From Siphonodentalium dalli (taxonomy: Eukaryota; Mollusca; Scaphopoda; Gadilida; Siphonodentaliidae), in the NCBI GenBank assembly GCA_032622095.1, contig CP136061.1, forward strand, positions 14,647,287-14,711,286: a stretch of 64,000 nucleotides of DNA, written 5' to 3'. The first letter of the stretch is position 1, and every line of letters starts with the position of its first letter. Both the position numbers and the translations under genes were made by a program. Below, in pieces: positions 43,551 through 55,800 of the stretch. Below the pieces are notes generated by a model that did no database searches, was not told the origin of the DNA, and saw only the letters and a list, made by a program, of their open reading frames with translations.

Positions 43551-45760
43551 CATCAGGGGCCTATACTATGGACCATAATAATGGTAATCACAAGGTTATG
43601 GGAGGTACACAGGAGGCGTCAAGTGCAATAGACCACTGTATTGTAATAGTGTAGATTATACCCGTGTGCTCGTGGGCGCATTACCGATGGGTGATTGGGT
43701 TTAATCAGAATGGCATTCACACTGCGGCAATCAAGCGGTTGTCTCGTGGCAAACAACCTAAAGTCTGTATTGGAGTATATATATTGCCCAATTATGACAG
43801 GGACGTTGTTAGAGGGTCCCCTTTGTGGGTACACAACGTGGAGTTTAAACCTGCACACGAGACCGTCTAGTTACGTCTCTTGTACATATTATCAATAGAA
43901 TACTTCAGCGATTCTGAATGACAACCTAACTAGAAATTGAAATACATCGTACAACTAGAATTATTGGAACAGACGATAACCATTGACGAAATATAACACA
44001 ATGCACGAACGGTTGCGGTGTACTCACTGAGCGATTATTTAAAGGATACCGATTACCACTAATCAAATTGAACAAGGGTGACCCATGCTCTATAGCGATA
44101 ACATATCAATGAGTGTCTCAGAGGAATCATTTTTTTCATTGGTCAATCAAGTCACATGTGGAAAACCTATTATTGTATTGGTCACCATGCATGTGAACGC
44201 GGCATTACAAGAAGTCGCCTTTTCACTGTTAGAATAAGAGTGGAGGTCTATGGTAATCGACACCTTTTGTGTGCCCCACAGAAGCTTGTGATTACAATAA
44301 TTGTGTTCTATAGTATTGGGCCCTGGTGTGAGGTTGCATCTTTATAATTCAAAGGCGAGATAACATCACATAGGTATGGAAGGTATTCCAAATAAAGGCT
44401 TGTGTAACGCCACAACTGGACTCCGCATCGTGCATTCTTACACATATATGATATGAACGTACATCGCGGTACTATTTAAATACACTTGTATCTGTTCGAC
44501 TCCACCCGGTTTACCATGAACTTCTCGGAAGATTTGGACAAAATGTTGGTAAAATTTAGATGATTTTGTAGCAACGAAATTTTGTCCTATTCGATCAAAG
44601 TGCACTTCCTCCATGTAATAATAACACAATTGTCATGTTTAAACAACTCGGCATTTTGTACGAAGAAATTCATTGGGAATGAATATTATGCTATTTTTTA
44701 ATGCGAGTGTTTTGCCCGCGAAAGACATCTTTATTTACCAAAATCATATGTCAGAAATCACAATGAAAAGAAATTATGTTAGCTAATAGTAAGACACATA
44801 TTATGAGAAAGTTATGTAAGTTTATCAGACTTACTTGTATTAATGAAACTGCAAACTGCTCTCCTGGATAACCTGCTCATTGCACGCCGCATCACTTTCT
44901 TTTCTATTTCAAAATTGTTGATTATACGAACAACTTTCAAGTGTTTTGTGATACGTCTCTAAAATAATCAAAATATGAGAGTAGATGCGTCACAAACCAT
45001 CAAAACTATTATATATACCCACATTCAAACGACACACCAGAGACGACCTCAATGAACCCAAAACTTACATACTGCACGATAACGCCAGCTACGTTAACCG
45101 GGTACTAGAAAACCATAGTCAGAAATGGTAACGCGCTCAATATCATATATTATATACCCATGATTGTAATTATAGAATCTTTTTCATTTATGTTATTTGT
45201 AATTGGCATAGCTTATCACAAACCAATAATCAACATTATTGACATATTAATGTAAACGCCATTAAACGAAATTGAAATTATCAACTACACCTTTTACCGG
45301 GCTCGGCCTCGGGGTCGCACTACAGCTCGGCCTCGGGGTGGCACTACAACTTTTAATGTGTTCCAATAATTAACATTATATAAATAGAACCACCAACGCT
45401 ATGGCAGCGCCCAGGCGAAACAAGAATTTGTACATTAGTATACACGCGGCGCGCGTAATAAATATGTTAGAAGATCGGCGATACAGAAACAGTGAGCTTA
45501 TTTGGCGTCGGCCTAGACGTCATCGATCACTCATGGCGTCTTGTAGATGTGTACACATAATGCGCACACGATTATATAGCGAAATATACTCAATCGGGGT
45601 TCACGATTAGATTGCATTCATGCCAGTGTTTTGCGACAATTAAACATGGCTATGCTAAATACCAAATCAGTTATAGAAGTAAACATTGGAACGGTATACT
45701 ATTCACGTTGAGGGTGCTAAGGTGATAAACATATAAAGCAAGTGCAGAAGGAGCAATATT
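43551..45760. other. No gene recognised
   Basis: Scattered 60-80-codon ORFs on both strands without motifs. The one at 45401-45610 starts MAAPRRNKNLYISIHAARVI and is Arg-rich but unassignable. GCTCGGCCTCGGGGT(C/G)GCACTACA is duplicated at 45300-45350. Confidence 0.45.
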
Positions 45761-45766
45761 TATTGT

Positions 45767-47105
45767 AGGAAATGTTTAGATAATAAGATCAACACACGAC
45801 GTTATTATCTGAACATTTCCTATGTGATAACTATTCACTAATGATACTTTAGTATAGAAAGGATTAAACTTATTATCTGAACATTCCCTATGTGATAATT
45901 GCTCATCAATGATGCTTTAGTATAGAAAGGGTTAAACTTATTATCTGAACATTCCCTATGGGATAACTATTCACTAATGATACTTTAGTATATAAAGGGT
46001 TAAACTTATTATCTGAACATTCCCTATGGGATAACTATTCACTAATGATACTTTAGTATATAAAGGGTTAAACTTATTATTTGAACATTTACTATGGGAT
46101 AACTATTCACTAATGATACTTTAGTATAGAAAGGGTTAAACTTATTATCTGAACATTCCCTATGGGATAACTATTCACTAATGATACTTTAGTATAGAAA
46201 GGGTTAAACTTATTATCTGAACATTCCTTATGGGATAACTATTCACTAATGATACTGTAGTATAGAAAGGGTTAAACTTATTATCTGAACATTCCCTATG
46301 TGATAACTGCTCATCAATGATGCTTTAGTATAGAAAGGGTTAACTTATTATCTAAACATTTCCTATGGGATAACTATTCACTAATGATACTTTAGTATAT
46401 AAAGGGATAAACTTATTATCTGAACATTCCCTATGGGATAACTATTCACTAATGATACTTTAGTATATAAAGGGTTAAACTTATTATCTGAACATTCCCT
46501 ATGGGATAACTATTCACTAATGATACTTTAGTATATAAAGGGTTAAACTTATTATCTGAACATTCCCTATGGGATAACTATTGACTAATGATACTTTAGT
46601 ATAGAAAGGGTTAAACTTATTATCTGAACATTCCCTATGGGATAACTATTCACTAATGATACTTTAGTATATAAAGGGTTAAACTTATTATCTGAACATT
46701 TCCTATGGGATAAATACTGATCAGTGATGCTTTATTATAGAAAGGATTAAACATATTATCTAAATATTTCATATAGGATAACTACTCATCAATGATACTT
46801 TAGTATAGAAAGGGTTAAACTTATTATCTGAACATTTCCTATGGGATAACTATTCACTAATGATACTTTAGTATAGAAATGGTTAAACTTATTATCTGAA
46901 CTGTTCTATGGGATAACTACTGGTCAGTGATGCTTTATTATAGATAGGGTTAAACGTATTATCTGGACATTTAATATGGCATAACTACTTATCAATGATG
47001 CTTTAGTATAGAAAGAGTTAAACTTATTATCTGAACATTGCATATGGGGTAACTACTCACCAATGATGCTTTAGTACATAAAGGGTTAAACTTATTATCT
47101 GAACT
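45767..47105. repeat. 68-bp tandem repeat, about 19 copies, opening with an inverted half unit
   Basis: Unit GGGTTAAACTTATTATCTGA...CCTATGGGATAACTATTCACTAATGATACTTTAGTATAGAAA. Outer units are more diverged than central ones. At the left edge AGGAAATGTTTAGATAATA (45767) faces TTATTATCTGAACATTTCCT (45802), a head-to-head inversion of part of the unit. Confidence 0.95.
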
Positions 47106-47956
47106 TGTCCGAAATATTCGACCGCGCGTTATACTGTTTGCAATATAAATCCTAGGTCCAAAATGTTCTTTAAATCTAAAAGAGTGACATTTGCGGAACG
47201 TTTTAATACACACAAATCATGTCCGTCTAGCGGGGAATTCGCTTTAAATATTGTGTTTTCGTAACTAGTGTCAGAACCGCACTAAACAAATAATGTCATA
47301 TTTTAGACCACACCACAACATTCAAACTTTACAACAAAGAGTTAGTTCCTGTGCCAATGGCTATTTTACGGAAAGGCGTGATGTATGTTTATGCAAACAC
47401 ACACAAGGCTATTGACCAATCAGGCCCAATTGTCTGTTTTATTCTCTCTTATTTATTCCCCCCGTATCCGCTAGATGTCACTCCGAACCATATTTACACC
47501 AGTGTAATCGATACATCGTCGGGTTCGTGACCATACCTTTGCCATCCACTAAACCTAACTTTGTTATTACCTAGCCCAATAGTTATTGTGAACACCCTTC
47601 GCCCTTGTTGTGGTAACCTATATATGTGTTGTAATAAGGCGACACCGTGGATCACACACGCGGTATTAAAGTTTAAGGAGGTCAAGCTACCAATTTTGAA
47701 TGGGGATTTCCATGCAAATTTCACCAGCAAAAGTTATATATGAAGCAATTGTCTGGGAACTAAAGTAGCCATACCATTAATGATTAAACAGACATAACAT
47801 ATAACTGGCGGTCAGGCTTGTTAAATAGACAGTTTTTGCTATACATTTATTTTAGATTTTTTTTTTGTAAATACAACACTTGACCTAGTTTTGAAAAATC
47901 AATAATAATAAAACAATAAATAGATCAACATTATAATGGAACAAATTCCAAGATAA
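47106..47956. other. No gene recognised
   Basis: Overlapping ORFs on opposite strands at 47494-47743; neither shows a known motif. Confidence 0.45.
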
Positions 47957-48427
47957 ATATGTATTGTTACTCTCGGTCTCCAAATAAAAGTGCAGGCCCA
48001 ATTAATAGTGCAGGGGGGGGGGGGGATTCCATTGAAAGTTAATAAAAGTGCAGATCCAAATAATAGTGCAGGGGGACTCTGAGCAAAACACCACATGCCT
48101 GGTTAAACAAATTATTTTTTGTAGTAGGTCAAGTATAGGAATCAACATAGTACATGTATGTCTCATGTGATATTTTATTCAATATTAATTAAATGTCCAT
48201 ATGTATGCCATACATGTATACTTGAATATGTACATGCATAAAGTTATAAGCTCATCATTTTGATATCAGAATCATATAGAAATCTTGACTTTATGTTGTT
48301 TTCAATTTTAATAGCCTCAAAATTAATAAACGTGCAGACCCAAATAAGCACTGTGTATTGGGGAAATTTCCCACGAAAATAATAAACGTGCATGCATGTT
48401 TATTTGGAGCCCAAGAGTATCAATACC
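47957..48427. mobile_element. MITE-like element with about 37-bp terminal inverted repeats
   Basis: The left end GTATTGTTACTCTCGGTCTC + CAAATAAAAGTGCAGGC pairs with the right end, complement GTATTGATACTCTTGGGCTC + CAAATAAACATGCATGC. Internally AATAA(A/C)(A/G)TGCAG(A/G)CCCAA(A/T) recurs in both orientations, and a G13 run lies near 48020. No target duplication is clear. No transposase. Confidence 0.65.
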
Positions 48428-49855
48428 GCACAGTCACACCCACAAATATTTGCAACCCTGTAACGTTTGCTGCGGAGATTTGATGGGAATGCCCATTCAA
48501 AATTTGTCACTTGACCTCCTCCTTAAAAGCTTCCATTGCGGAGATATATTGGTTACACATAATCATATGACACCGCTCACTGGTGTTACGAAGATCTAAA
48601 ACTTGTCGTTAATAACCCATATCATTAGCAAAAATGTAATAAATATGACCAGTTGTCATATAACTATATTGTATCCATTACTGACACGCGTCTACGTTCA
48701 ATTATTTGTTAAGACGTATAAGGTAATGTGACATATACTGCAAATTCATTGTCGTAAAATACGTTCATTTGACGGATGTCAAGCTGACCTTCGAACACTG
48801 AGCCTGGTATTATCTTTTGTTTGGAATGTGGTATTAGATTGTACGTCTGGTGTCTACTCCACGAAATGCGACGCAAATCTGCCTTGTCTATTTGGTATAT
48901 ACAATGTACGATATCGTTTGGACATGCTGAAATACAAATGGTGTGTTTGAGGTATACACATGTTGTGGGGATAATTATTGCGACAAGACTAAGCTCCCAT
49001 TAACATTCCAGCCTGTAACATTCATCAATGAGCATAATTATTCTTGCCGCATGCCAGTAATAACAATAATAACTGCATGTTGTTTGTTCCGTTTATTATT
49101 ACATGGACATATAACTTGAAATTGTTCATAACTCGGAATTCTTCAACTAATGTCAATTGTTTCTGGAATTAAAGATCGAGTTATATTAGCATCATATGCT
49201 TACAAACGCATCAGTGTGGGTCTATCTCTTCATATAACAAGTTCTATATATTATCCTGTATATATAATAATAAATATGAATCGAATATTGATTTTATTTC
49301 GAATATTCTTAAATAATATACATACAATCAATTTATGACAGTTTACGGCTCGTGTTTGTTCGGAGCGTACCAAGCGGGATAACTCTATCTAAAATTTATA
49401 AAATTAGTAACGAAACAATGTACCACATGATAATCACATTACGTAAGAAAATATCGATATAAAATAAATAGTAATTGATAGAAGTCTTCGCGGACAGGTG
49501 TCTTCGACTCATATCTATTAGTTTATACCAAGTAAACTATTTAAAACGTATTTTGGAAGAGCTAGACCATCTTTAAGTGTCATAGATATTCGTGATAGGG
49601 AAACATGTGACGTAGGGGGTCACGTGCACATTGGATCGGTCTGACATTTCATAAAAAAGCAATACAGATATATGAGCTATAGTTTACCAATTATTACATT
49701 CATTGTCACAATACACTATCTTGGTGCGTATAATGATTCTCTCACTTAACACGTAAGGAATCCGGAGCTCCAAGTACAAGTGTAGGCATGTAGCATTGTC
49801 CGCGTTAGCCGCGTTACGGGACGTTATTCTGGCATAAACGACTATTATCACGATC
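48428..49855. other. No gene recognised
   Basis: Short plus ORFs (48396-48599, 48821-49003, 49150-49338) lack recognisable domains. AT-rich; stops frequent elsewhere. Confidence 0.45.
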
Positions 49856-49869
49856 GACCCTCACATCAA

Positions 49870-50125
49870 ACGGGGTCAGTGGGTAATTGGCGGTCATTTC
49901 AAAGAGGTTTAATTATCTCTCTTGGTGCGGGAGGGCTGCTAGTGTTTATCATAGGACAAGCATAAACAATTGATGCTGGACAAGTAGGAACCATATTAGC
50001 TTATTTCCTCTCAGCGAAGTATGAAGAACACTCGAACTGGGCTTATTGGTGGTCGGCCTTGTTAGGATGAGAACGGGACTCGGGTTATTGGCTGGGAACT
50101 GGGCAACAAGTGGGTATATGTTATT
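49870..50125 (+). pseudogene. Possible decayed membrane-protein exon
   Basis: The plus strand reads TGSVGNWRSFQRGLIISLGA, GGLLVFIIGQA, a TAA, then TIDAGQVGTILAYFLSAKYE, EHSNWAYWWSALLG and a TGA. The first part is a good membrane-spanning segment. The base composition is richer in G/C than the surroundings. Two stops interrupt it. No family could be assigned. Confidence 0.3.
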
Positions 50126-50129
50126 TGTA

Positions 50130-50879
50130 AAACGGTCATTTACCTTTGATAAGAGTTAATACTGGCTCAGACTAATGATCGCAATTAGAGAGTAATATTT
50201 GTTCCAAAGGCAATACTTACGGGTTGTTGTTATGTGGTATGGCGGCGTATGGCATGATGGTATAAACTAGAACACAATTAAGTCAATGTATGCGACTCAT
50301 GGCAACCCATAGCTTGTTTACAAGCAGTGAATCCAGTAGCAATACATACCGGAATGACATGTCGATTTAAACTCGAGACCAGCGCATAAGGAAAATGGGC
50401 TCTCGTGATTTTGACGGCACGCCAAGTCCTAAAAATTACCTAATGGTAAACATACGTAACGTTTAAGACGACAAACGGCGACGTACTTTGTATTATGTTA
50501 TATATATATATTATTGAAACACAAACAATCAGATGATTTTCAAAACAGACAGAGGTATATTTTGTTATTTACCGAAAATCCCATTGACTCGAGACGTATA
50601 CATTCAATCATCTTCCCTTTCGCACGTTCACACTACCTTACGGTTAGACGGAAATACATGTTTTCCATAGCCCCATGCAGTGTTACAGTTTAGCCATTGT
50701 TTGGATACGAATGCATCACAGATTTGGGAACATTCACGTGTTCACATGCCATGGGTATTGTATTTCTTGAATATGTAAATTTATTTGAAACGTTATACAG
50801 AATATTCCGTAGCTCGTATTTGAGATATACCGTGTACACATCCAAAGGACGTTATTAAACTTATTTACTTCCTTCTAAC
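50130..50879. other. No gene recognised
   Basis: AT-rich, includes a short (TA)n at about 50493. No shared repeats besides the approach to repeat X. Confidence 0.45.
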
Positions 50880-51134
50880 ATTAAGTACATATTATGGACT
50901 TGTTCGGGTGTGTGAAACTGATAATTTGCTATTCAGGTGCTGTGGCAACTAGAGGAATGTAACATTTTAGTAACATCGCCGAAAATTTCAAGCAGATCGA
51001 CCGTACCACTCCATTAAAATGATCGTCTGGACTACCCTCAATTGTAAATATTTACTTCTCGATTCGGGACGCAACTATCTGCGATAAACTAACAAAAACA
51101 ATATCACCTTCGAGAATCACTGCAATTAATTAAT
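50880..51134 (+). repeat. Interspersed repeat X, copy 3
   Basis: Matches 2938-3192 from GACTTGTTCGGGTGTGTGAA through CTGCAATTAATTAATATATAG, where it runs straight into a truncated MITE. Confidence 0.8.
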
Positions 51135-51456
51135 ATATAGGTCGCCTCGCATATATAAGAGAATGCATTAGCTTAACACATTAAAAATTATAAAATTGTT
51201 AAAGAATGTAAGAAAAAATGGTAAAAAGTGTTAAAAAAAGATTTTTTTTAGGCCAATGCATTCTCTTATATATGCGAGGCGACCTATGGTCGACTCGCAT
51301 ATATAAGAGAATGCATTGGCACAGGGCATAACTGTAACTATCACAATGTGGTCAAGGAGCCGGTTCCAATGATATCCATATTTGTATGGTTCTATTGAGA
51401 CAGACCGAAGATATTTTAGGCTGTTATTTGGCCGGTTTTGGCCGTTTTGTAAAGGG
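51135..51456 (-). mobile_element. piggyBac-like double-hairpin MITE, copy E (truncated)
   Basis: Begins inside the first palindrome (GTCGCCTCGCATATATAAG), so the left terminus and half a hairpin are missing. The second palindrome and the right end (AAAGGG + TTAA at 51457-51460) are kept, with a short deletion of AAGCTT in the subterminal region and of TGGG near the tip. The break coincides with the end of repeat X. Confidence 0.9.
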
Positions 51457-51460
51457 TTAA

Positions 51461-52799
51461 CACGCGAACAATCACTGTGTACGGCAGTCGAAGCCTTTTG
51501 CAGCTGGAAATGATCTACGATTAAGTTGTGATTCCCAGATGATATGGTGATAGCTCAAGTATTTCACCGTGTATCCTGTTTTGATTATAGTAAAGGTGTA
51601 TGTGTGTGTTTGGATAGGGGTGCCTAGTTCGAAATCTTCAACTGGATTTCTCCATGGGGACTGGCACTAATTGCTCAGTTTTCTGGAAATTGAATTATCA
51701 AGTGACCAATCTTGAATAGGGATTCATAACCGCATAACCGCACATGTCGGAATGAATGTGGATAGAAAATTGCCAATAATTCATTATGTATGCTATATTG
51801 TTTGTATATAATTTGTTTATTACTAATTGTATACTTTAGGCGAAGACTTCCATGCCAGACAGTAAATACGTTGTCTACTCCACTGGATGAATGACACAAT
51901 TGATTAGCGGTATGCCTGTTCCAGATTAATGTAACAACTGCTTCATTTGAGCCGCAGCTTTGCATTGGAATTCCAATCTAATCTCGAGTTAACGTTCCCT
52001 TGCTATGATGCATATCAAAAAGTTCGTCTCTGTGGACGCACTCCAATGCTGTATCTCCGAAACCATAATGTCAGTCAGTTAGAAACTGTGAGATCGACAC
52101 GCTAGAAACATTAGGTGATTAATCATTGGAGCTGGGTGTCATGGATGCGAAAACAGTATGCACATGCATTCTCCTATATACTCGAACCTCCCATATGGAG
52201 TTATTTACTTATACGATGGCTGTGATTCTCGCAATAGTGATTGTATGAAGACGTGTGTCATGCGACCACGGTGGCTAAATTGTAATTGTAAGATGCATGG
52301 CCCATTATTCCAACATGAGCCGCCCAAAGATGGCTAGATCTAATCCCGATTAGCGTGGATTTGTGATCCCGCAAAGGGGTGGTAAACTGGATGGGGCATT
52401 GCTCAGATAAAATATAGATTTATAACATTGAACACAACACCCGATTGTCATTGTTGATTTTGCCGTTAGAGCTGTATGACTAGTTAACCTTCATCAATGT
52501 TGTTCTATCTCTAACTCTATGGTTAATTAACATTCGTCAAACACGTTAAAAACTACGCGATGATGAAATAGATTTAGCTACTGTTCAAAAACTGGTTCCT
52601 TGTATACTTTTTTAGTACAGGCAAGGCATTTATATGTTCATCGGGATGGGTTCTGCTAAATAATTGGACTCTATTCCAATTTTAATGTCACGTGACCTCC
52701 AAATTCAAGAGGGCTGCGAAAGTTTTTCAGTTTCTTTCCTGGAGAACGGTGTGTTTTGCATGCAGTTGTGTAAATTTCCTGTCAAATTAATCATCCGCG
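51461..52799. other. No gene recognised
   Basis: Near 52150-52200 CACATGCATTCTCCTATATACTCG resembles one arm of the MITE hairpins. AACATTAGGTGATTAA (about 52107) is shared with about 6518 in a similar setting, so an old related element may lie in both places. ORFs lack motifs. Confidence 0.4.
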
Positions 52800-52889
52800 G
52801 TCTTTACTCCACCCACCGACGACGACTAACCGACTACTGTCGACGATTGACCGACTATAGGCGATGACAGACCGACTACCGACGATGAC
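52800..52889. repeat. Degenerate CGACTA-type simple repeat
   Basis: ACCGACTAC, CGACGACTAACCGACTACTG, CGACGATTGACCGACTATAG and ACCGACTACCGACGATGACT run together with a loose 18-20-base period just before the satellite. Confidence 0.7.
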
Positions 52890-55800
52890 TGAGATTCCGG
52901 TCATTATCATTATGACAGCCTGGGTCATGCCCATACATATCGGACTCAGACTCTACCATTATAATTATGACAGCCTGGGTCATGCCCATACATATCGGAC
53001 TCAGACTCTACCATTATAATTATGACATCCCGGTCATGCCCATACATATCGGACTCAGACTCTACCATTATAATTATGACAGCCTGGGTCATGCCCATAC
53101 ATATCGGACTCAGAATCTACCATTATAATTATGACAGCCTGGGTCATGCCCATACATATCGGACTCAGACTCTACCATTGTAATTATGACAGCCGGGGTC
53201 ATGCCCATACATATCGGACTCAGACTCTACCACTGTAATTATGACAGCCCGGGTCATGCCCATACATATCGGACTCAGACTATACCATTGTAATTATGAC
53301 AGCACGGGTCATGCCCATACATATCGGACTCAGAATCTACCATTGTAATTATGACATCCGGGTCATGCCCGTGTATATCGGACTCAGGCTCTACCATTAT
53401 ACTTATGACAGCCTGGGTCATGCCCATACATATCGGACTCAGACTCTACCATTATAATTATGACAGCCTGGGTCATGCCCATACATATCGGACTCAGAAT
53501 CTACCATTATAATTATGACAGCCCGGGTCATGCCCATACATATCGGCCTCAGACTCTACCACTGTAATTATGACAGACTGGGTCATGCCCATACATATCG
53601 GACTCAGACTCTACCATTATAATTATGACAGCCTGGGTCATGTCCGTGTATATCGGACTCAGACTCTACCATTGTAATTATGACAGCCTGTGTCATGCCC
53701 ATACATATCGGACACAGACTCTACCATTGTAATTATGACAGCCTGGGTCATGCCCATACATATCGGACTCAGACTCTACCATTATAATTATGACAGCCTG
53801 GGTCATGCCCATACATATCGGACTCAGACTCTACCATTATAATTATGACAGCCTGGGTCATGCCCATACATATCGGACTCAGACTCTACCATTCTAATTA
53901 TGACAGCCTGGGTCATGCCCGTGTATATCAGACTCAGACTCTACCATTGTAATTATGACAGCCTGGGTCATGCTCATACATATCGGACTCAGACTCTACC
54001 ATTGTAATTATGACAGCCTGGGTCATGCCCATACATATCGGACTCAGACTCTACCATTCTAATTATGACACCCTGGGTCATGCCCGTACATATCGAACTC
54101 AGACACTACCATTATAATTATGACAGCCTGGGTCATGCCCGTACATATCGGACTCAGACACTACCATTATAATTCTGACAGCCTGGGTCATGGCCATACA
54201 TATCGGACTCAGACTCTACCATTATAATTATGACAGCCTGGGTCATGCCCATACATATCGGACTCAAACTATATCATTGTAATTACGACAGCCTGGGTCA
54301 TGCCCATACATATCGGAGTCAGACTCTACCATTGTAATTACGACGGCCTGGGTCATGCCCATACATATCGGACTCAGAATCTACCATTGTATTTATGACA
54401 GGTTGGGTCATGCTCATACATATCGGACTCAGACTCTACCATTATAATTATGACAGCCTGGATCATGCCCATACATATCGGACTCAGACTCTACCATTGT
54501 AATTATGACAGCCTGGATCATGCCCGTACATATCGGACTCAGACTCTACCATTATAATTATGACAGCCTGGGTCATGACCATACATATCGGACTCAGACT
54601 CTACCATTATAATTATGACAGCCTGGGTAATGCCCGTGTATATCGGACTCAGACTCTACCATTGTAATTATGACAGCCTGGGTCATGCCCATACATATCG
54701 GACTCAGACTCGACCATTATAATTATGACAGCCTGGGTCATGCCCATACATATCGGACTCAGACTCTACCATTGTAATTATGACAGCCTGGGTCAAGCCC
54801 ATACATATCGGACTCAGAATCTACCATTGTAATTATGACAGCCTGAGTCATGTCCGTGTATATCGGACTCAGACTCGACCATTATAATTATGACAGCCTG
54901 GGTCATGCCCATACATATCGGACTCAGACTCTACCATTGTAATTATGAAAGCCGGGGTCATGCCCATACATATCAGACTAAGACTATACCATTATAATTA
55001 TGACAGCCTGGGTCATGCCCATACATATCGGACTCAGAATCTACCATTGTAATTATGACAGCCTGAGTCATACCCGTGTATATCGGACTCAGACTCGACC
55101 ATTATAATTTTGACAGCCTGAGTCATGCCCGTGTATATCGGACTCAGACTCGACCATTATAATTATGATAGCCTGGGTCATGCCCATACATATCGGAGTC
55201 AGACTCTACCATTGTAATTATGACAGCCTGGGTCATGCCCATACATATCGGACTCAGAATCTACCATTGTAATTATGACAGCCTGAGTCATGCCCGTGTA
55301 TATCGGACTCAGACTCGACCATTATAATTTTGACAGCCTGTGTCATGCCCGTGTATATCGGACTCAGGCTCTACCATTATAATTATGACAGCCTGGGTCA
55401 TGCCCATACATATCGGACTCAGAATCTACCATTGTAATTATGACAGCCTGAGTCATGCCCGTGTATATCGGACTCAGACTCGACCATTATAATTTTGACA
55501 GCCTGTGTCATGTCCGTGCATATCGGACTCAGACTCTACCATTATAATTATGGCAGCCCGGGTCATGCCCATACATATCGGACTCAGACTCTACCATTAT
55601 AATTATGACAGCCTGTGTCATGCCCATACATATCGGACTCAGACTCTACCATTGTAATTATGACAGCCTGGGTCATGCCCGTGTATATCGGACTCAGACT
55701 CTTCCATTATAATTATGACAGCCCGGGTCATGCCCATACATATCGGACTCAGACTCTACCATTATAATTATGACAGCACGGGTCATGCCCATACATATCG

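Noticed and set aside
45401..45610. 69-codon Arg-rich ORF starting MAAPRR
   Set aside because: No recognisable family, no neighbouring exons and no duplicate; insufficient to call a gene.
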